From Methylophilaceae bacterium (GTDB taxonomy: Bacteria; Pseudomonadota; Gammaproteobacteria; Burkholderiales; Methylophilaceae): a stretch of 64,000 nucleotides of DNA. A program made the translations under genes and the position numbers. Where the stretch lies: contig CANMPB010000001.1 of assembly GCA_947499625.1 (NCBI GenBank), positions 1 to 64,000 on the forward strand, given 5' to 3'. The notes under the pieces are model-generated. The model saw nothing but the letters and a program-made list of their open reading frames with translations, was not told the DNA's origin and made no database searches. Below are positions 29,887-40,100 of the stretch, in pieces. Positions within the stretch are counted from its first letter, which is position 1. Each line of letters opens with the position of its first letter.

Positions 29887-30378
29887 TTAAAGACCGATTA
29901 ATGCGCGATGACTCAATCCATTTGCCATAAAGAAAAGCATTGGAAAAGAAAGCGCTAAGTTGGTTCTCGATGCTAGAAAAGCTACTCTGCGTGCTTTGGC
30001 TTTTTCATCATCTGAAGCTTGAACCATGCCTAAGATCTTTTGTTGGTTTGGCCAAATTAAAACCCATACATTAAATAACATGATCGTGCCTAACCAAGAG
30101 CCGATACCAATACCTTCGTATCCAGTTTGTAATGTAAATGTACTAATAAAATTTTCTTGTAACATTGCAGCCCCTGCTAACCAAGTTGCTACAGCAGCCC
30201 ATCTAAACCATAATAGAGCGCGAGGTGCAACATGCTTTGTGATGCCGCCCGCTGAACCATCTGCAGCCGCATCTTTTAATGCCGGAATTTGCACTAAATT
30301 AAAATAGTAAAGTAAACCAATCCATGTAATACCGGCTACAAAATGAAGCCATCTAGCAAGTCCAGGAATAAATTCCAT
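29887..30378 (-). CDS. PuuD-like (urate oxidase N-terminal family) membrane protein
   Basis: The 163-residue protein has four predicted membrane segments (about residues 8-28, 54-72, 90-109 and 134-153) and the N-terminal LARWLHFVAGITWIGLLYYFN pattern of the membrane domain of PuuD urate hydroxylases. Full PuuD enzymes add a cytochrome c domain; this protein has no CxxCH motif and is only the membrane part. Stand-alone members occur in many proteobacteria with no proven role, and histidines near the membrane could bind heme. No purine breakdown gene is near. It begins 11 bases after a 31-residue membrane peptide and should be cotranscribed with it. Confidence 0.72.
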   Translation of the reverse strand: MEFIPGLARWLHFVAGITWIGLLYYFNLVQIPALKDAAADGSAGGITKHVAPRALLWFRWAAVATWLAGAAMLQENFISTFTLQTGYEGIGIGSWLGTIMLFNVWVLIWPNQQKILGMVQASDDEKAKARRVAFLASRTNLALSFPMLFFMANGLSHRALIGL

Positions 30379-30389
30379 TGTTTTAACTC

Positions 30390-30485
30390 CTACAAAATAA
30401 AGTTTTTAAGAAAAACGTAAAGTACTAGCGTTAGAACTAAGCCTGAAATAATTGTTCCTAAAATTGAATCAAGTGGATTTTTCAT
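30390..30485 (-). CDS. 31-residue single-pass membrane peptide, unannotated class
   Basis: On the minus strand an ATG at 30485 opens a frame of 31 codons closed by TAG. A strong AGAGGAG ribosome site lies 7 bases upstream. The peptide starts MKNPLDSILG, continues with one hydrophobic helix of about 18 residues ending VLYVFLKN, and closes with FIL. Its stop codon overlaps the TAGGAG ribosome site of the PuuD-like gene, so the two are likely coupled. The good start signal, membrane-helix pattern and operon position argue for a real gene. Size and placement resemble small helper subunits of membrane oxidoreductases, but I do not recognise the family. Confidence 0.75.
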   Translation of the reverse strand: MKNPLDSILGTIISGLVLTLVLYVFLKNFIL

Positions 30486-30492
30486 CTAAAAA

Positions 30493-30499
30493 CTCCTCT
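30493..30499 (-). promoter_or_regulatory. Ribosome binding site of the 31-residue peptide gene
   Basis: AGAGGAG on the minus strand lies 7 bases from the ATG at 30485. It is one of the strongest Shine-Dalgarno matches in the window and is the main reason to accept the short frame as a gene. Confidence 0.8.
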
Positions 30500-30527
30500 A
30501 AAAAAATACATAAATCTTCAAAGAATC

Positions 30528-30556
30528 AGAGTAGCTTAAATACCCGATTTAATCAA
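30528..30556 (-). promoter_or_regulatory. Putative promoter for the small peptide and PuuD-like operon
   Basis: On the minus strand TTGATT (4 of 6) and TACTCT (4 of 6) are separated by 17 bases; transcription would start near 30520, about 35 bases before the ATG. The rest of the divergent gap (30557-30657) holds a short inverted repeat at 30605-30616 and no convincing plus-strand promoter for the Rieske gene. Confidence 0.45.
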
Positions 30557-30657
30557 GATAGCGGGCTTAAAAGGCGAATTAAGTTTGCAAAAAAACCAAT
30601 TTAAGGCAAAATTGCCCTAGTTTTTAAAAATCATTTCCTAATACTTAATAATCTCGT

Positions 30658-31776
30658 ATGTTCACACTCAAAACGGTTGATTCTCAAGCTAAGATTTTTA
30701 GTCAGCTACCTATTCATAGCTATATTGATCCTGATATTTTCGAGATAGAAAAAAAAGCGATTTTCGGTAAATATCCAAAATATTTAGGTCATCGCCTAAT
30801 GGTGCCTCAACACGGAAATTACCATGTTGTAGAAGCGCTTAATAAATCAGCAGTTCTTGTAAATAACAACGGAAAAATTAACGTATTAAGTAACGTTTGT
30901 CGTCATAGACAAGCACTTATGCTCGAAAACCAAGGCTCAGCTTCACATATTGTCTGTCCACTTCATCGTTGGACTTACGGTCTTGATGGCAAATTAAAAG
31001 GTGCGCCCTACTTTAAGGAAAATCCATGTTTAAACTTAGAGTCATTTCCAGTAGAAGAAATCCACAACCTCATTTTTAAACAAACACATAAACAGTCATT
31101 GATAAATATCAAAGATGCAATGGAGTTTAAACAATTAAATCAATTATTAAATTTTGACGCTTACAAACTTCATAGCGTCAAAATTGATCATTACGATTTT
31201 AATTGGAAAACATTTATTGAGGTTTATCTTGAGGACTATCATGTTTGGGCATTTCACCCTGGTCTTAATAATATTGTGGATTGTGATGATTTATCTTGGG
31301 AATTTAAATCATTTTCATCTATTCAAAAAGTACCTTTTAGGGAAAAAAATCATTCACAAAGCTCTGAAGTCTATGATCTTTGGAAATCCAAAATCAATGA
31401 GCAAAGTGGCCGTTCAAAACCGCCATTTGGTGCAATTTGGCTCACAATTTATCCTTTTTTTATGATCGAATGGTATCCGAATGTTATCGTCGTTTCTCAC
31501 CTCAGTCCCGATGACGCCGATCATTGCAGAAATATTATTGAGTTTTATTACCCAGAAGAAACTATTCTTTTTGACCAAGACTACATTGCTGCGCAACAAG
31601 CCGCCTATGACGAAACCGCTCTAGAAGATAAAATTATTTGTGAAAAGATGCATAAAGGTAGGCGCTTACTCTTCAAGAACAAACAAGAAGATATGGGCCC
31701 TTATCACGAGCCATTGGAAGATGGTTTAAAACATTTTCATCAATGGTATCAAACAGAAATGTCTTCTTACCTATGA
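30658..31776 (+). CDS. Rieske 2Fe-2S ring-hydroxylating-type oxygenase, alpha subunit
   Basis: The 372-residue protein has the Rieske motif C81-x-H83 ... C100-x2-H103 and a C-terminal catalytic domain with the mononuclear iron motif E192-D193-Y-H195-x4-H200, the layout of aromatic ring-hydroxylating and quaternary-amine (choline/carnitine-like) monooxygenases. It would oxidise an organic substrate with electrons from a separate reductase; no reductase or beta subunit is adjacent, so the substrate cannot be told. It overlaps the following EamA transporter gene by 4 bases. The start has no obvious ribosome site. Confidence 0.85.
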   Translation: MFTLKTVDSQAKIFSQLPIHSYIDPDIFEIEKKAIFGKYPKYLGHRLMVPQHGNYHVVEALNKSAVLVNNNGKINVLSNVCRHRQALMLENQGSASHIVCPLHRWTYGLDGKLKGAPYFKENPCLNLESFPVEEIHNLIFKQTHKQSLINIKDAMEFKQLNQLLNFDAYKLHSVKIDHYDFNWKTFIEVYLEDYHVWAFHPGLNNIVDCDDLSWEFKSFSSIQKVPFREKNHSQSSEVYDLWKSKINEQSGRSKPPFGAIWLTIYPFFMIEWYPNVIVVSHLSPDDADHCRNIIEFYYPEETILFDQDYIAAQQAAYDETALEDKIICEKMHKGRRLLFKNKQEDMGPYHEPLEDGLKHFHQWYQTEMSSYL

Positions 31777-32636
31777 CAGATCATAAAAAAGGCATGCTAT
31801 GGATCATCGTAGCGACCTTCTTTTTTTCTCTCATGGGGTCATTTGTAAAGCTTGGTGCCACACATTTTTCAAGTATTGAACTTGTGTTCTACCGTTCATC
31901 TATAAGTTTATTATTTCTTTTTATCTATATTGTTATAACTCAAAAGGAAATAAAAACACCTCACCTTAGAAAACAGATTGACCGCGGTGTCGTAGGCTTT
32001 TTATCTTTAGCTTTTTTCTTTTATGCCATCGCACATCTCAATTTAGGTTCTGCTATGACGCTCAATTACACCTCACCTATATTTCTTGGATTTTTCTTAC
32101 CCTTCATCACGCAACAAAAAATAAAAAAATCTATCTTGTTGTGCGCAATCGTTGGCTTTATTGGCGCTTTATTAATTCTTGATCCACACGGCGAATGGCA
32201 AAGTTGGTTTGCAGGTTTAGTAGGCCTGGTCTCCGGTATCGGAGCTGCTTTGGCTTACATTCATGTCATACAACTCAGCAAACTTAATGAACCTGATTGG
32301 CGAACTGTCTTTTATTTCACACTTATATCTTCGCTAGCTTCAGGATTGTGGATTATCTTTACCGATTATCAAAAGTTGGTATGGAATGACATTTGGATAT
32401 TGATTCCACTTGGCTTGTCAGCCACCATTGCTCAAATTGCAATGACACGCGCATATAGACTTGGAAATTCGCTAGTGATAGGAGCGCTATCTTATCTAGC
32501 AATAGTTTTTTCCAGTATTATCAGCCTTCTTTATTTTAACGAGATGATGAGAATTGAAGATATATTGGGCGCGATTATTATTATTTTAAGTGGCGCTATC
32601 GCGTCAAATATTAGCTTAAAATCAAGGGTTCATTAA
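31773..32636 (+). CDS. EamA family (DMT) transporter
   Basis: From the ATG at 31773 the protein is 287 residues with about ten predicted membrane helices in two EamA repeats, beginning KGMLWIIVATFFFSLMGSFVKLG. The EamA/RhaT group exports or imports small metabolites; the substrate is unknown. The ATG overlaps the Rieske stop in the form ATGA, so I preferred it over an upstream ATG at 31743. The tight link to the oxygenase suggests a shared substrate or product. Its end overlaps the convergent response regulator by 15 bases. Confidence 0.88.
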   Translation: MTDHKKGMLWIIVATFFFSLMGSFVKLGATHFSSIELVFYRSSISLLFLFIYIVITQKEIKTPHLRKQIDRGVVGFLSLAFFFYAIAHLNLGSAMTLNYTSPIFLGFFLPFITQQKIKKSILLCAIVGFIGALLILDPHGEWQSWFAGLVGLVSGIGAALAYIHVIQLSKLNEPDWRTVFYFTLISSLASGLWIIFTDYQKLVWNDIWILIPLGLSATIAQIAMTRAYRLGNSLVIGALSYLAIVFSSIISLLYFNEMMRIEDILGAIIIILSGAIASNISLKSRVH

Positions 32637-33260
32637 ACCGCAGCGAATAGCAATCAATGCGATCTCTGCTGAATTATTTGCGTTTAACTTTTGCTTAATA
32701 TTATATAAATGCGTACCGACTGTTCTAGGACTAAGGCATAAGGTATCTGCAATATCATTTGTACTTTTACCTTTCGCTAATGCTATAAAAACTTCAAATT
32801 CTCGGTCTGAAAGAATTTCAACTGGATTTGTTTCTCCAGATAATTGTGTAATAGCCATTTGTTGGGCAATATTAGGTTCTAGATAGCGCTTTCCTTGATG
32901 AATAGCTTTAATTGCCTTAATCAACTCTTCTGCAGCACTTCTTTTCGTTAAATAACCCATCGCCCCTGCGTTCAAAACCCGCTTAGGATGCACCGAATCT
33001 TCGTGTGCAGATAAAACAAGGATTTTGGTATTTTTATCTTTGGCCATAATGCGATCGATAGCTTCAAGTCCTCCGATACCAGGCATCGTAATATCCATCA
33101 CAATGATGTCAGGCTTCAATTCTTGGAATAGTTTAATAGCAACTTCTCCGCTTTCAGCTTCACCAATAACTTTAATATCTTCTTCGGCCTCGATAAGCAT
33201 CTTAAAACCCATTCGCACTACAGCATGATCATCGACAAGCAATATCTTAATTTGACTCAA
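32622..33260 (-). CDS. NarL/FixJ family response regulator
   Basis: The 212 residues comprise a receiver domain (about 4-120) with D10, D11, the phospho-acceptor D56 and K106-equivalent LTKRSA, and a LuxR-type helix-turn-helix (about 145-207) with EILSDREFEVFIALAKGKS and LCLSPRTVGTHLYNIKQKL. It is the output partner of the kinase gene, whose end it overlaps by 4 bases (ATGA). Target genes are not shown by the sequence; acs, transcribed away from the kinase gene, is a candidate. Confidence 0.93.
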   Translation of the reverse strand: MSQIKILLVDDHAVVRMGFKMLIEAEEDIKVIGEAESGEVAIKLFQELKPDIIVMDITMPGIGGLEAIDRIMAKDKNTKILVLSAHEDSVHPKRVLNAGAMGYLTKRSAAEELIKAIKAIHQGKRYLEPNIAQQMAITQLSGETNPVEILSDREFEVFIALAKGKSTNDIADTLCLSPRTVGTHLYNIKQKLNANNSAEIALIAIRCGLMNP

Positions 33261-34981
33261 TCTATGTCCTTTATAAGGGGTACAGAGATTACAATCTGCG
33301 TACCATGATTCTTTTTAGAAATTAATTCAAACGAACCATTCAAAGATTGAATGCGCTCTTGCATACCCAAAATACCAAAATTTTTGGTTTGATCTACTTT
33401 TTTAAGATCCATACCTTGCCCATCATCGCTAAAATTTAACTCCAAAAATCTTTTTTTATTTAACACTAAATTAATTTCAACCAACTTAGCTTGTGAATGT
33501 TTCAACACATTATTCATAGCCTCTTGAATGATTCGATAAATATTAATATTTAAAGTTTCATTTAAGTGATTAAGATCGCCTTTAATCGACAAATGAATTT
33601 TTAAATCTTGGTACTGTTTTTGCCATGTATTCACAGTGTCTTTGAGAGTTTCGGCTAAACCCAAGTTATCAAGCGAACTCGGTCTTAATTGCTTAATAAT
33701 ACTATGCATCCCATCGTATATCTGATTTGCAGCAGAGATGACAGAATCTGCATTCTTTTCGATTTCAGGTGATACTTTTTTAGCCTTATTCGAAATGTTA
33801 GATGCAAATATCTTAATGGCGGCTACGTACTGTCCTAATTCATCGTGAAGCTCTCTTGCTAAACTTCTTCTTTCATCTTCAATATGGCTTTGAATTAATT
33901 GAGTGAATTTTCTATTTTCTTCAAGTTTTAATTTCGACTCTTCTGCAATTTTCTTTTCACTGATATCTCTCATACTAAAAATGTTACCTATGATCTCCTT
34001 AGTAATAGGATCTATAAGTGGCGAAGATGATATGGCGACATCAATTACTTCGCCACTTTTCTTAATTCTTTGCGTTTCTATATTGTGGATATTTTTTCCT
34101 GTATGAATTAATTGAAAGCTCTTTCTTAATTCATTTTCATGCGCTTTTGAAGTAAGCAGATAAGCTGACTTCCCCAATATTTCTTTTGAGGAATACCCAA
34201 ATATTTTTTCAGCTGAAGCATTCCAAAAGGATATTTTAGATTGAAGATCGTGAATAACAATAGCATCTGCAGTTTGTTGCGCAATTAATGCGAGACGTTG
34301 ATTTTCGCGAATTTTAGATTGGAGCGAATCTCCCATACGATTAAAGTTCGTCGCTATGGCTTCAAATTCAGGTAAATTAAAATTAGGGAGTCTCACTTCG
34401 AAATCACCCTCACCCATTTTGGTAATTGCATCCACCATAGGTTGAAGTGGTCGCAACCAAAAGCCAAGCATCCAATACACCATGATATTTAACAAAATAA
34501 AAAATACACATGCGATCCAAAAGAAATGATTCATTTTGGACCACGACTCTTTTATGGCCCCGGTGGGATTTGTTTTCACAATGAGCTTTCCAAACCTTAT
34601 TGTTCTAGTTTCTATGACTTCTTTGGGCGTTAAAGAAGTTTCAAACCATTTGGGCGGCGGGAGATCGTTTGCACGATATTTAGAGGGTGGTGATCGATAA
34701 AGAAGATCGCCTTGAAGCGTATATAAATAAATATCACTGCTTCTAACGTGGCCTAATTCTTCTAAAAACCTCTTTAATACTTCATGCGTATAACCCCATT
34801 CTGGATTTTGAGAGGAGCTTATAATGACTGTATCTAATAGCTGCATCGTCACGCGATTGGCTGATTCTACCCCTTCTTGAATAGATTCTTTTGACCCCTT
34901 CATGATGGCGTAACCCATTGAAACAAGAAAGATCAGCAAGATAGCTGTAATTAAAAGATTTAATCTGACTCTTAAATTCAT
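33257..34981 (-). CDS. PAS-domain sensor histidine kinase (HisKA_3 type)
   Basis: From the ATG at 34981 the protein is 574 residues: a membrane segment (about 6-26), a periplasmic sensor region (about 30-150), a second membrane segment (about 158-178), HAMP, a PAS domain (about 235-350), a NarX/DesK-type dimerisation domain with the phospho-His in SLARELHDELGQYVAA, and a HATPase domain with the N box (NNVLKHS) and DDGQGMD. The frame is open to an ATG at 35011 and a GTG at 35041; none has a clear ribosome site, and I chose the start just before the membrane segment. It is paired with the response regulator downstream. The stimulus is unknown. Confidence 0.9.
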   Translation of the reverse strand: MNLRVRLNLLITAILLIFLVSMGYAIMKGSKESIQEGVESANRVTMQLLDTVIISSSQNPEWGYTHEVLKRFLEELGHVRSSDIYLYTLQGDLLYRSPPSKYRANDLPPPKWFETSLTPKEVIETRTIRFGKLIVKTNPTGAIKESWSKMNHFFWIACVFFILLNIMVYWMLGFWLRPLQPMVDAITKMGEGDFEVRLPNFNLPEFEAIATNFNRMGDSLQSKIRENQRLALIAQQTADAIVIHDLQSKISFWNASAEKIFGYSSKEILGKSAYLLTSKAHENELRKSFQLIHTGKNIHNIETQRIKKSGEVIDVAISSSPLIDPITKEIIGNIFSMRDISEKKIAEESKLKLEENRKFTQLIQSHIEDERRSLARELHDELGQYVAAIKIFASNISNKAKKVSPEIEKNADSVISAANQIYDGMHSIIKQLRPSSLDNLGLAETLKDTVNTWQKQYQDLKIHLSIKGDLNHLNETLNINIYRIIQEAMNNVLKHSQAKLVEINLVLNKKRFLELNFSDDGQGMDLKKVDQTKNFGILGMQERIQSLNGSFELISKKNHGTQIVISVPLIKDID

Positions 34982-35083
34982 AATGTACTGATAATACTTG
35001 TTGTGATGCATGACTTGTACCACATATAAAGGCAAGCTCACAAGCGTTAAATAATGAAAATATTTGATGTGTAATTTTTTTGC

Positions 35084-35112
35084 TTTACATAAAATAAATT
35101 ACTACTAATAAT
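35084..35112 (+). promoter_or_regulatory. Putative sigma-70 promoter for acs
   Basis: TTTACA (5 of 6) and AATAAT (5 of 6) are separated by 17 bases; transcription would start about 32 bases before the acs ATG. The gap between the kinase gene and acs is very A/T-rich, which makes chance matches more likely. Confidence 0.5.
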
Positions 35113-35150
35113 AGGTTTAATCTTTTAAGTTAAATTTTAAGTTAAAACGT

Positions 35151-37124
35151 ATGGGCATTGAGTCAGTCTTAAGTGAACATAGAATATTTCATCCAGATCA
35201 AGTTTTTGTAGATCATGCCAATGTATCTGGCATGGCTGCCTATGAAAAACTTTGTACTTCTGCAAACGAAAATTACGAGAAATTTTGGGCTGACCTCGCA
35301 CGCGAGTTAATCATCTGGAAAAAACCATTTACTAAAACACTCAATGATTCTAATGCCCCTTTTTATAAATGGTTTGATGATGGTGAATTAAATGTTTCAT
35401 ATAACTGCCTTGATAAGCATTTAAGCTCTCACCCAAACAAAATCGCGATTATTTTTGAAGCTGATAATGGTGATATTACCAATGTCTCTTATCAAGAGCT
35501 TTATGAAAAAGTCTGTCAATTTTCTAATGGCCTTAAAACATTCAATTTAGATCCAGGTGATAGAGTTCTTATTTACCTACCTATGGGCATTGAGGCAGTT
35601 GTCGCCATGCTTTCTTGCGCTAGAATTGGATTAACACACTCCGTCGTATTTGGGGGTTTCTCAGCAAAAAGTATTCAAGAACGTATTAAAGATGCACAAG
35701 CTAAACTTGTCATCACAGCAGATATTCAATTTCGAGGCGGCAAAATACTCCCTTTTAAAGCTGCGGTGGATGAAGCATTTAATTTAGGTAGTTGTGAATC
35801 AGTCATTGGCACTGTAGTCCTAAAAAAATCAAAAGAAGCGATTGAATTAAAAGCTAAAGAAATTTGGTGGCATGAACTCATTAAAAATCAATCGACAGAC
35901 TGTGATCCGGTATATGTTAATGCCGAACATCCTCTATTTTTACTCTATACCTCAGGCTCGACCGGAACTCCTAAGGGCGTCCAACACTCCTCAGCTGGTT
36001 ATCTCCTCCATGCCATGAATACCATGAGATGGACATTTGATATTAAAGGGACTGATATTTATTGGTGTACGGCAGATGTGGGATGGATTACTGGACATAC
36101 TTACGTGGCTTATGGTCCACTTGCTATGGGAGCCACTCAACTTATTTATGAAGGTATACCAACTTTTCCGCATGCAGGCCGCTTTTGGCAGATGATAGAA
36201 AAGCATCATGTTAGTATTTTTTATACAGCACCTACAGCAATCAGATCTCTCATCAAAGCTTCTGAATTAAATAAAGAATCTAATCCTGACACTTACGATT
36301 TATCAAGTCTTCGTCTTCTAGGTTCAGTAGGGGAACCTATCAATCCTGAAGCATGGATGTGGTATTACGAAAAAATTGGCCATCATCGCTGCCCTATTGT
36401 AGATACATTTTGGCAAACAGAGACGGGGGGGCATGTCATTACACCTTTACCTGGCGCAACGCCGTTAGTTCCCGGTTCTTGCACATTACCCTTCCCTGGT
36501 ATTGATGTTGCTATTGTGGATGAAGCGGGGCATGAAGTTCCGTGGGGCACAGGAGGACTATTGGTTATTAAGAAGCCTTGGCCTTCGATGATTCGAACCA
36601 TCTGGGGAGATCCTGAGCGCTTTAAGAAAAGCTACTACCCTAAAGAGTTAGGTGGAAAAATATATCTAGCAGGTGATGGGGCTATTAGAGACAAAACGAC
36701 TGGGTACTTCACTATTATGGGTCGTATCGATGATGTATTGAGTGTTTCAGGTCATAGGCTTGGCACCATGGAAATTGAGTCTGCATTGGTTTCAAATCCT
36801 CTAGTCGCCGAAGCTGCGGTAGTAGGGAAGCCACATGAAATTAAAGGTGAATCCATCGTAGCTTATGTGGTACTTAAAGGCAAAAGGCCTGAAGGTGTTG
36901 AAGCCAAAGCGATCGTGAGTCAACTCAGAGATTGGGTTGGAAAGGAAATAGGCCCTATTGCTAAACCTGACGATATCCGATTTGGAGATAACTTGCCAAA
37001 AACACGCTCAGGTAAAATTATGCGTAGACTCTTGCGCTCTCTCGCAAGAGGAGAAGAAATTACGTCTGATATTTCAACCTTAGATAACCCTTCTATTCTA
37101 GAACAACTAAAACAAACAATTTAA
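35151..37124 (+). CDS. acs: Acetyl-CoA synthetase
   Basis: Acs activates acetate to acetyl-CoA through acetyl-AMP. The 657 residues match the family length and contain the AMP-binding loop [15 protein letters not shown] near residue 265, WWTADVGW-type [11 protein letters not shown] near 305, [10 protein letters not shown] near 417 and [11 protein letters not shown] near 620, whose lysine is the usual acetylation control site. In a methylotroph it would salvage acetate. It stands alone downstream of its own promoter, with a divergent two-component system upstream. Confidence 0.96.
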   Translation: MGIESVLSEHRIFHPDQVFVDHANVSGMAAYEKLCTSANENYEKFWADLARELIIWKKPFTKTLNDSNAPFYKWFDDGELNVSYNCLDKHLSSHPNKIAIIFEADNGDITNVSYQELYEKVCQFSNGLKTFNLDPGDRVLIYLPMGIEAVVAMLSCARIGLTHSVVFGGFSAKSIQERIKDAQAKLVITADIQFRGGKILPFKAAVDEAFNLGSCESVIGTVVLKKSKEAIELKAKEIWWHELIKNQSTDCDPVYVNAEHPLFLLYTSGSTGTPKGVQHSSAGYLLHAMNTMRWTFDIKGTDIYWCTADVGWITGHTYVAYGPLAMGATQLIYEGIPTFPHAGRFWQMIEKHHVSIFYTAPTAIRSLIKASELNKESNPDTYDLSSLRLLGSVGEPINPEAWMWYYEKIGHHRCPIVDTFWQTETGGHVITPLPGATPLVPGSCTLPFPGIDVAIVDEAGHEVPWGTGGLLVIKKPWPSMIRTIWGDPERFKKSYYPKELGGKIYLAGDGAIRDKTTGYFTIMGRIDDVLSVSGHRLGTMEIESALVSNPLVAEAAVVGKPHEIKGESIVAYVVLKGKRPEGVEAKAIVSQLRDWVGKEIGPIAKPDDIRFGDNLPKTRSGKIMRRLLRSLARGEEITSDISTLDNPSILEQLKQTI

Positions 37125-37171
37125 TAATTTAAAGTAAAATAGCTCGAGCGGTTTAAGTTTAAGAAAGACTC

Positions 37172-40100
37172 ATGAAGCAAAAATTACTTCCATACATCAA
37201 AAAAATAGGTATTGCATTCGTCATTACCTACGTTCTTTTTATCGCTATCTCCAGCCTTATATTTCAGTTTTACTTTAAACCTAATTTAAATAACTACAAA
37301 TCAAAGATTGAAATTCTTGCATCTGAGGCTATAGGTCAATCGATCAAAATAAATTCACTCGATGGTCGATGGCATTTTATTAATCCAGAGTTTGCCTTAA
37401 ATGAAGTTGTATTTTATGACAGCCAAAATAATACAACCCTTGTGCTTAAAGAAATTAGCGCTGACTTTTCGTGGTTAAGTCCGTTTTATTTAACCCCAAC
37501 ACTTTCGGAAATAAAATTGAAAGCCCCTAAACTTCTTGTGAGGCGAGATACAACTAATAAAATTTTTATTGGTGGCATACCCATTGATGGCCCTGCTAAT
37601 AATAAATTAACAAACTGGCTTCTCAATCAAAAAAAGGTGATCATTGAACAAGGGGAGATTGATTGGCATGATGAATATAGGCAAGCGCCAGCACTCACAC
37701 TAAAAGATTTAAATCTTAGTTATAAAACACACTTTACCATTGATCTCATTGGTAAACACAAATTTAATCTCAATTTTAGAGTCAGTAATAGTGACAATCA
37801 ATTTATTGATCTTAGCGGAAATATTTATGCAAAAAAGATTGAAGATATTAACTCCTGGGATTCTGAAGTTAAAATTAAAGCTGGAAATATTAATCTGGCA
37901 GCCTATACACCGTGGGTGAACTACCCAATCAAAATTAATGCTGGTACTGGTGATCTAAATTTAACTGCAAGCATTAATAATGCAGCGATCACTAAAATTA
38001 AGGCATCGATCAAACTCACAAATTTTAAAACTGAAATGAATCAAGCTAATAAAAATGAGGTCAATTTAAAGAATTTTTCAGGCAATATTATTTGGCATTC
38101 CAATAAAAAAGACCATCAAGTTGCATTTCAAAATCTTTATCTTCTTACTAATAATGGAATTAATATTGAAGATGCAGATTCGGCTATTACCATTTCAACT
38201 GAAACGAACAAACTAACTGCATTCTCTCTTAAAATAAATAAGATTCAGCTCGATGCAGCAAATGAAATATTGCAAACTATTCCTTACTTTGATGATGTTA
38301 AAAATAAAGTTGATGCAATCAAGCCATCTGGTTCACTTTCTAACGTAGATCTTAAGTGGGTGGACGATAAAAATATTGTATTAAGCCTTAAAGCCCAATT
38401 TGATAAGTTAAGCCTTAAAGCCTTTGATGATTTGCCAGGATTTGAAAATCTTACAGGCTCGATTCATCTAACTAATAAAGATGGCTCATTAAAACTCAAA
38501 TCAACTGATATTTCTCTTACTTACAATAAATTATTTAGAGAAGAACTCAAATTTAATGATTTGCATGGTGACTTGAAATGGACAAAAAACTATTTAATGT
38601 TTAAAAATATTAGCTTTAATAATGCATTTATTAACGGTTCAATTAATGGCAGTATCAAACATTCACTGGAAAAAGGGGCTTATTTAGATATCCAAGCTTC
38701 CATTCCTTTTATAGATTTGAAGCATGCAAAAACTTATTACCCAAAAACGATCGGTGCCGAAGGTCTCCACTGGCTAGATACTTCTCTCCTTGAGGGCAGT
38801 CTAGAAAATACTTTAGTTTCAATTAAAGGTTCGTCAGACGATTTTCCATTCGTCGATGCACAAAACCGTGCCGATCCTAATGAGGGCTCCTTTGTAGTTA
38901 CAACTACTGGCAAGAATACCTTGATCGAATATGGCACAGGATGGCCAGTGATTGAGAAATTTGATTTTAATGCCTCAATCAATGCTGGCACTTTCGAGCT
39001 GTTAAGTAAGAAAGGTCAGTTCCTGGGTAATACAATTAAAGAACTTAAAACAACCGTTCCTGAATTAGCTATCGAGCATCCCATACTAAATCTTCAAAGT
39101 ACACTCAATAGTCCAACACGTGAAACTATTAAATTTATCAATAACAGCCCCATAAAAGAATCTGTTCAACATTTATTCGATGAAGCAACTGGCTCGGGAG
39201 AAGGCAAACTAAAACTAAATATTGATATCCCCATAGATAATATTGATGCAATTACTTTCAAAGGCAGTTACCAATTTTTAGATAGCAATCTAACCAATCC
39301 ATCAATGGGTATTCCAAATATAGAAAAAATTAAGGGCCTAGTCACTTTTGACGAAAAAAATGTTAAAACTGAAAACCTAACTGGCAACATGTTTGGTGGC
39401 AATACTAATATTGTGCTTATTGCAGACTCAAACAAAGCCATTAAAGTTAAATTAAATGGGAAGTTCACTGACAAAGGTATTGCAGACAAATTAGGCACGA
39501 GTTTTTCTAAACTAAATGGCGCGGCTAATTGGGAAGGGTTAGTTGAATATAAAAAGCCTTTGCTCAACATACAATTATCTTCTGATCTTAAGGGTATTGA
39601 AATCGGATACCCTGCCCCATTCAATAAAGTACGCGACAAGGAAGAAAAGTTCTATTTTAGTAAAATTCAAAATAACCCAAAAAAAGATGAAATCGAATTT
39701 AAATATAGCAATATTGTGAATTCAAAAATAACTCGTATCGAAAAAAATAATGTTATGTCAGTCGATAATGGGTATATATCAATTAACTCAGACATTAAAA
39801 AAAATGCACAAAAAGGTCTTTATCTTAAAGCTAATTTACCCTATGTAAACTTAGATGACTTTATAAGTATTTATATAGAAGGTCACAGTAGCAATAGTTT
39901 TAAGATAGATAAAGCAGATATAGCGCTCAAAAATGCTGATCTCTTTGATAGACGATTTAATAATATCAAAATAGAAATAGCGCCAGTTAACGCCAGTACA
40001 AAATTTAAAATAAGCTCGAACGAAACATCAGGTAATCTTTTATGGACTGAAAAAGATAATAAGCTAACTGCGAGATTAAATGAACTTAAGCTTCCAAATG

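Noticed and set aside
30605..30616. Inverted repeat GGCAA-AA-TTGCC upstream of the Rieske gene as an operator
   Set aside because: The arms are only 5 bases and a second copy is not present; chance occurrence cannot be excluded.
34982..35041. Longer N-terminus of the histidine kinase from a GTG at 35041 or an ATG at 35011
   Set aside because: Neither start has a ribosome site, and the extra residues precede the membrane segment without known similarity; the choice remains uncertain.
39268..39639. Minus-strand frame of 123 residues inside the YhdP-like gene
   Set aside because: It lies entirely opposite a well-supported coding frame and shows no domain or ribosome site.
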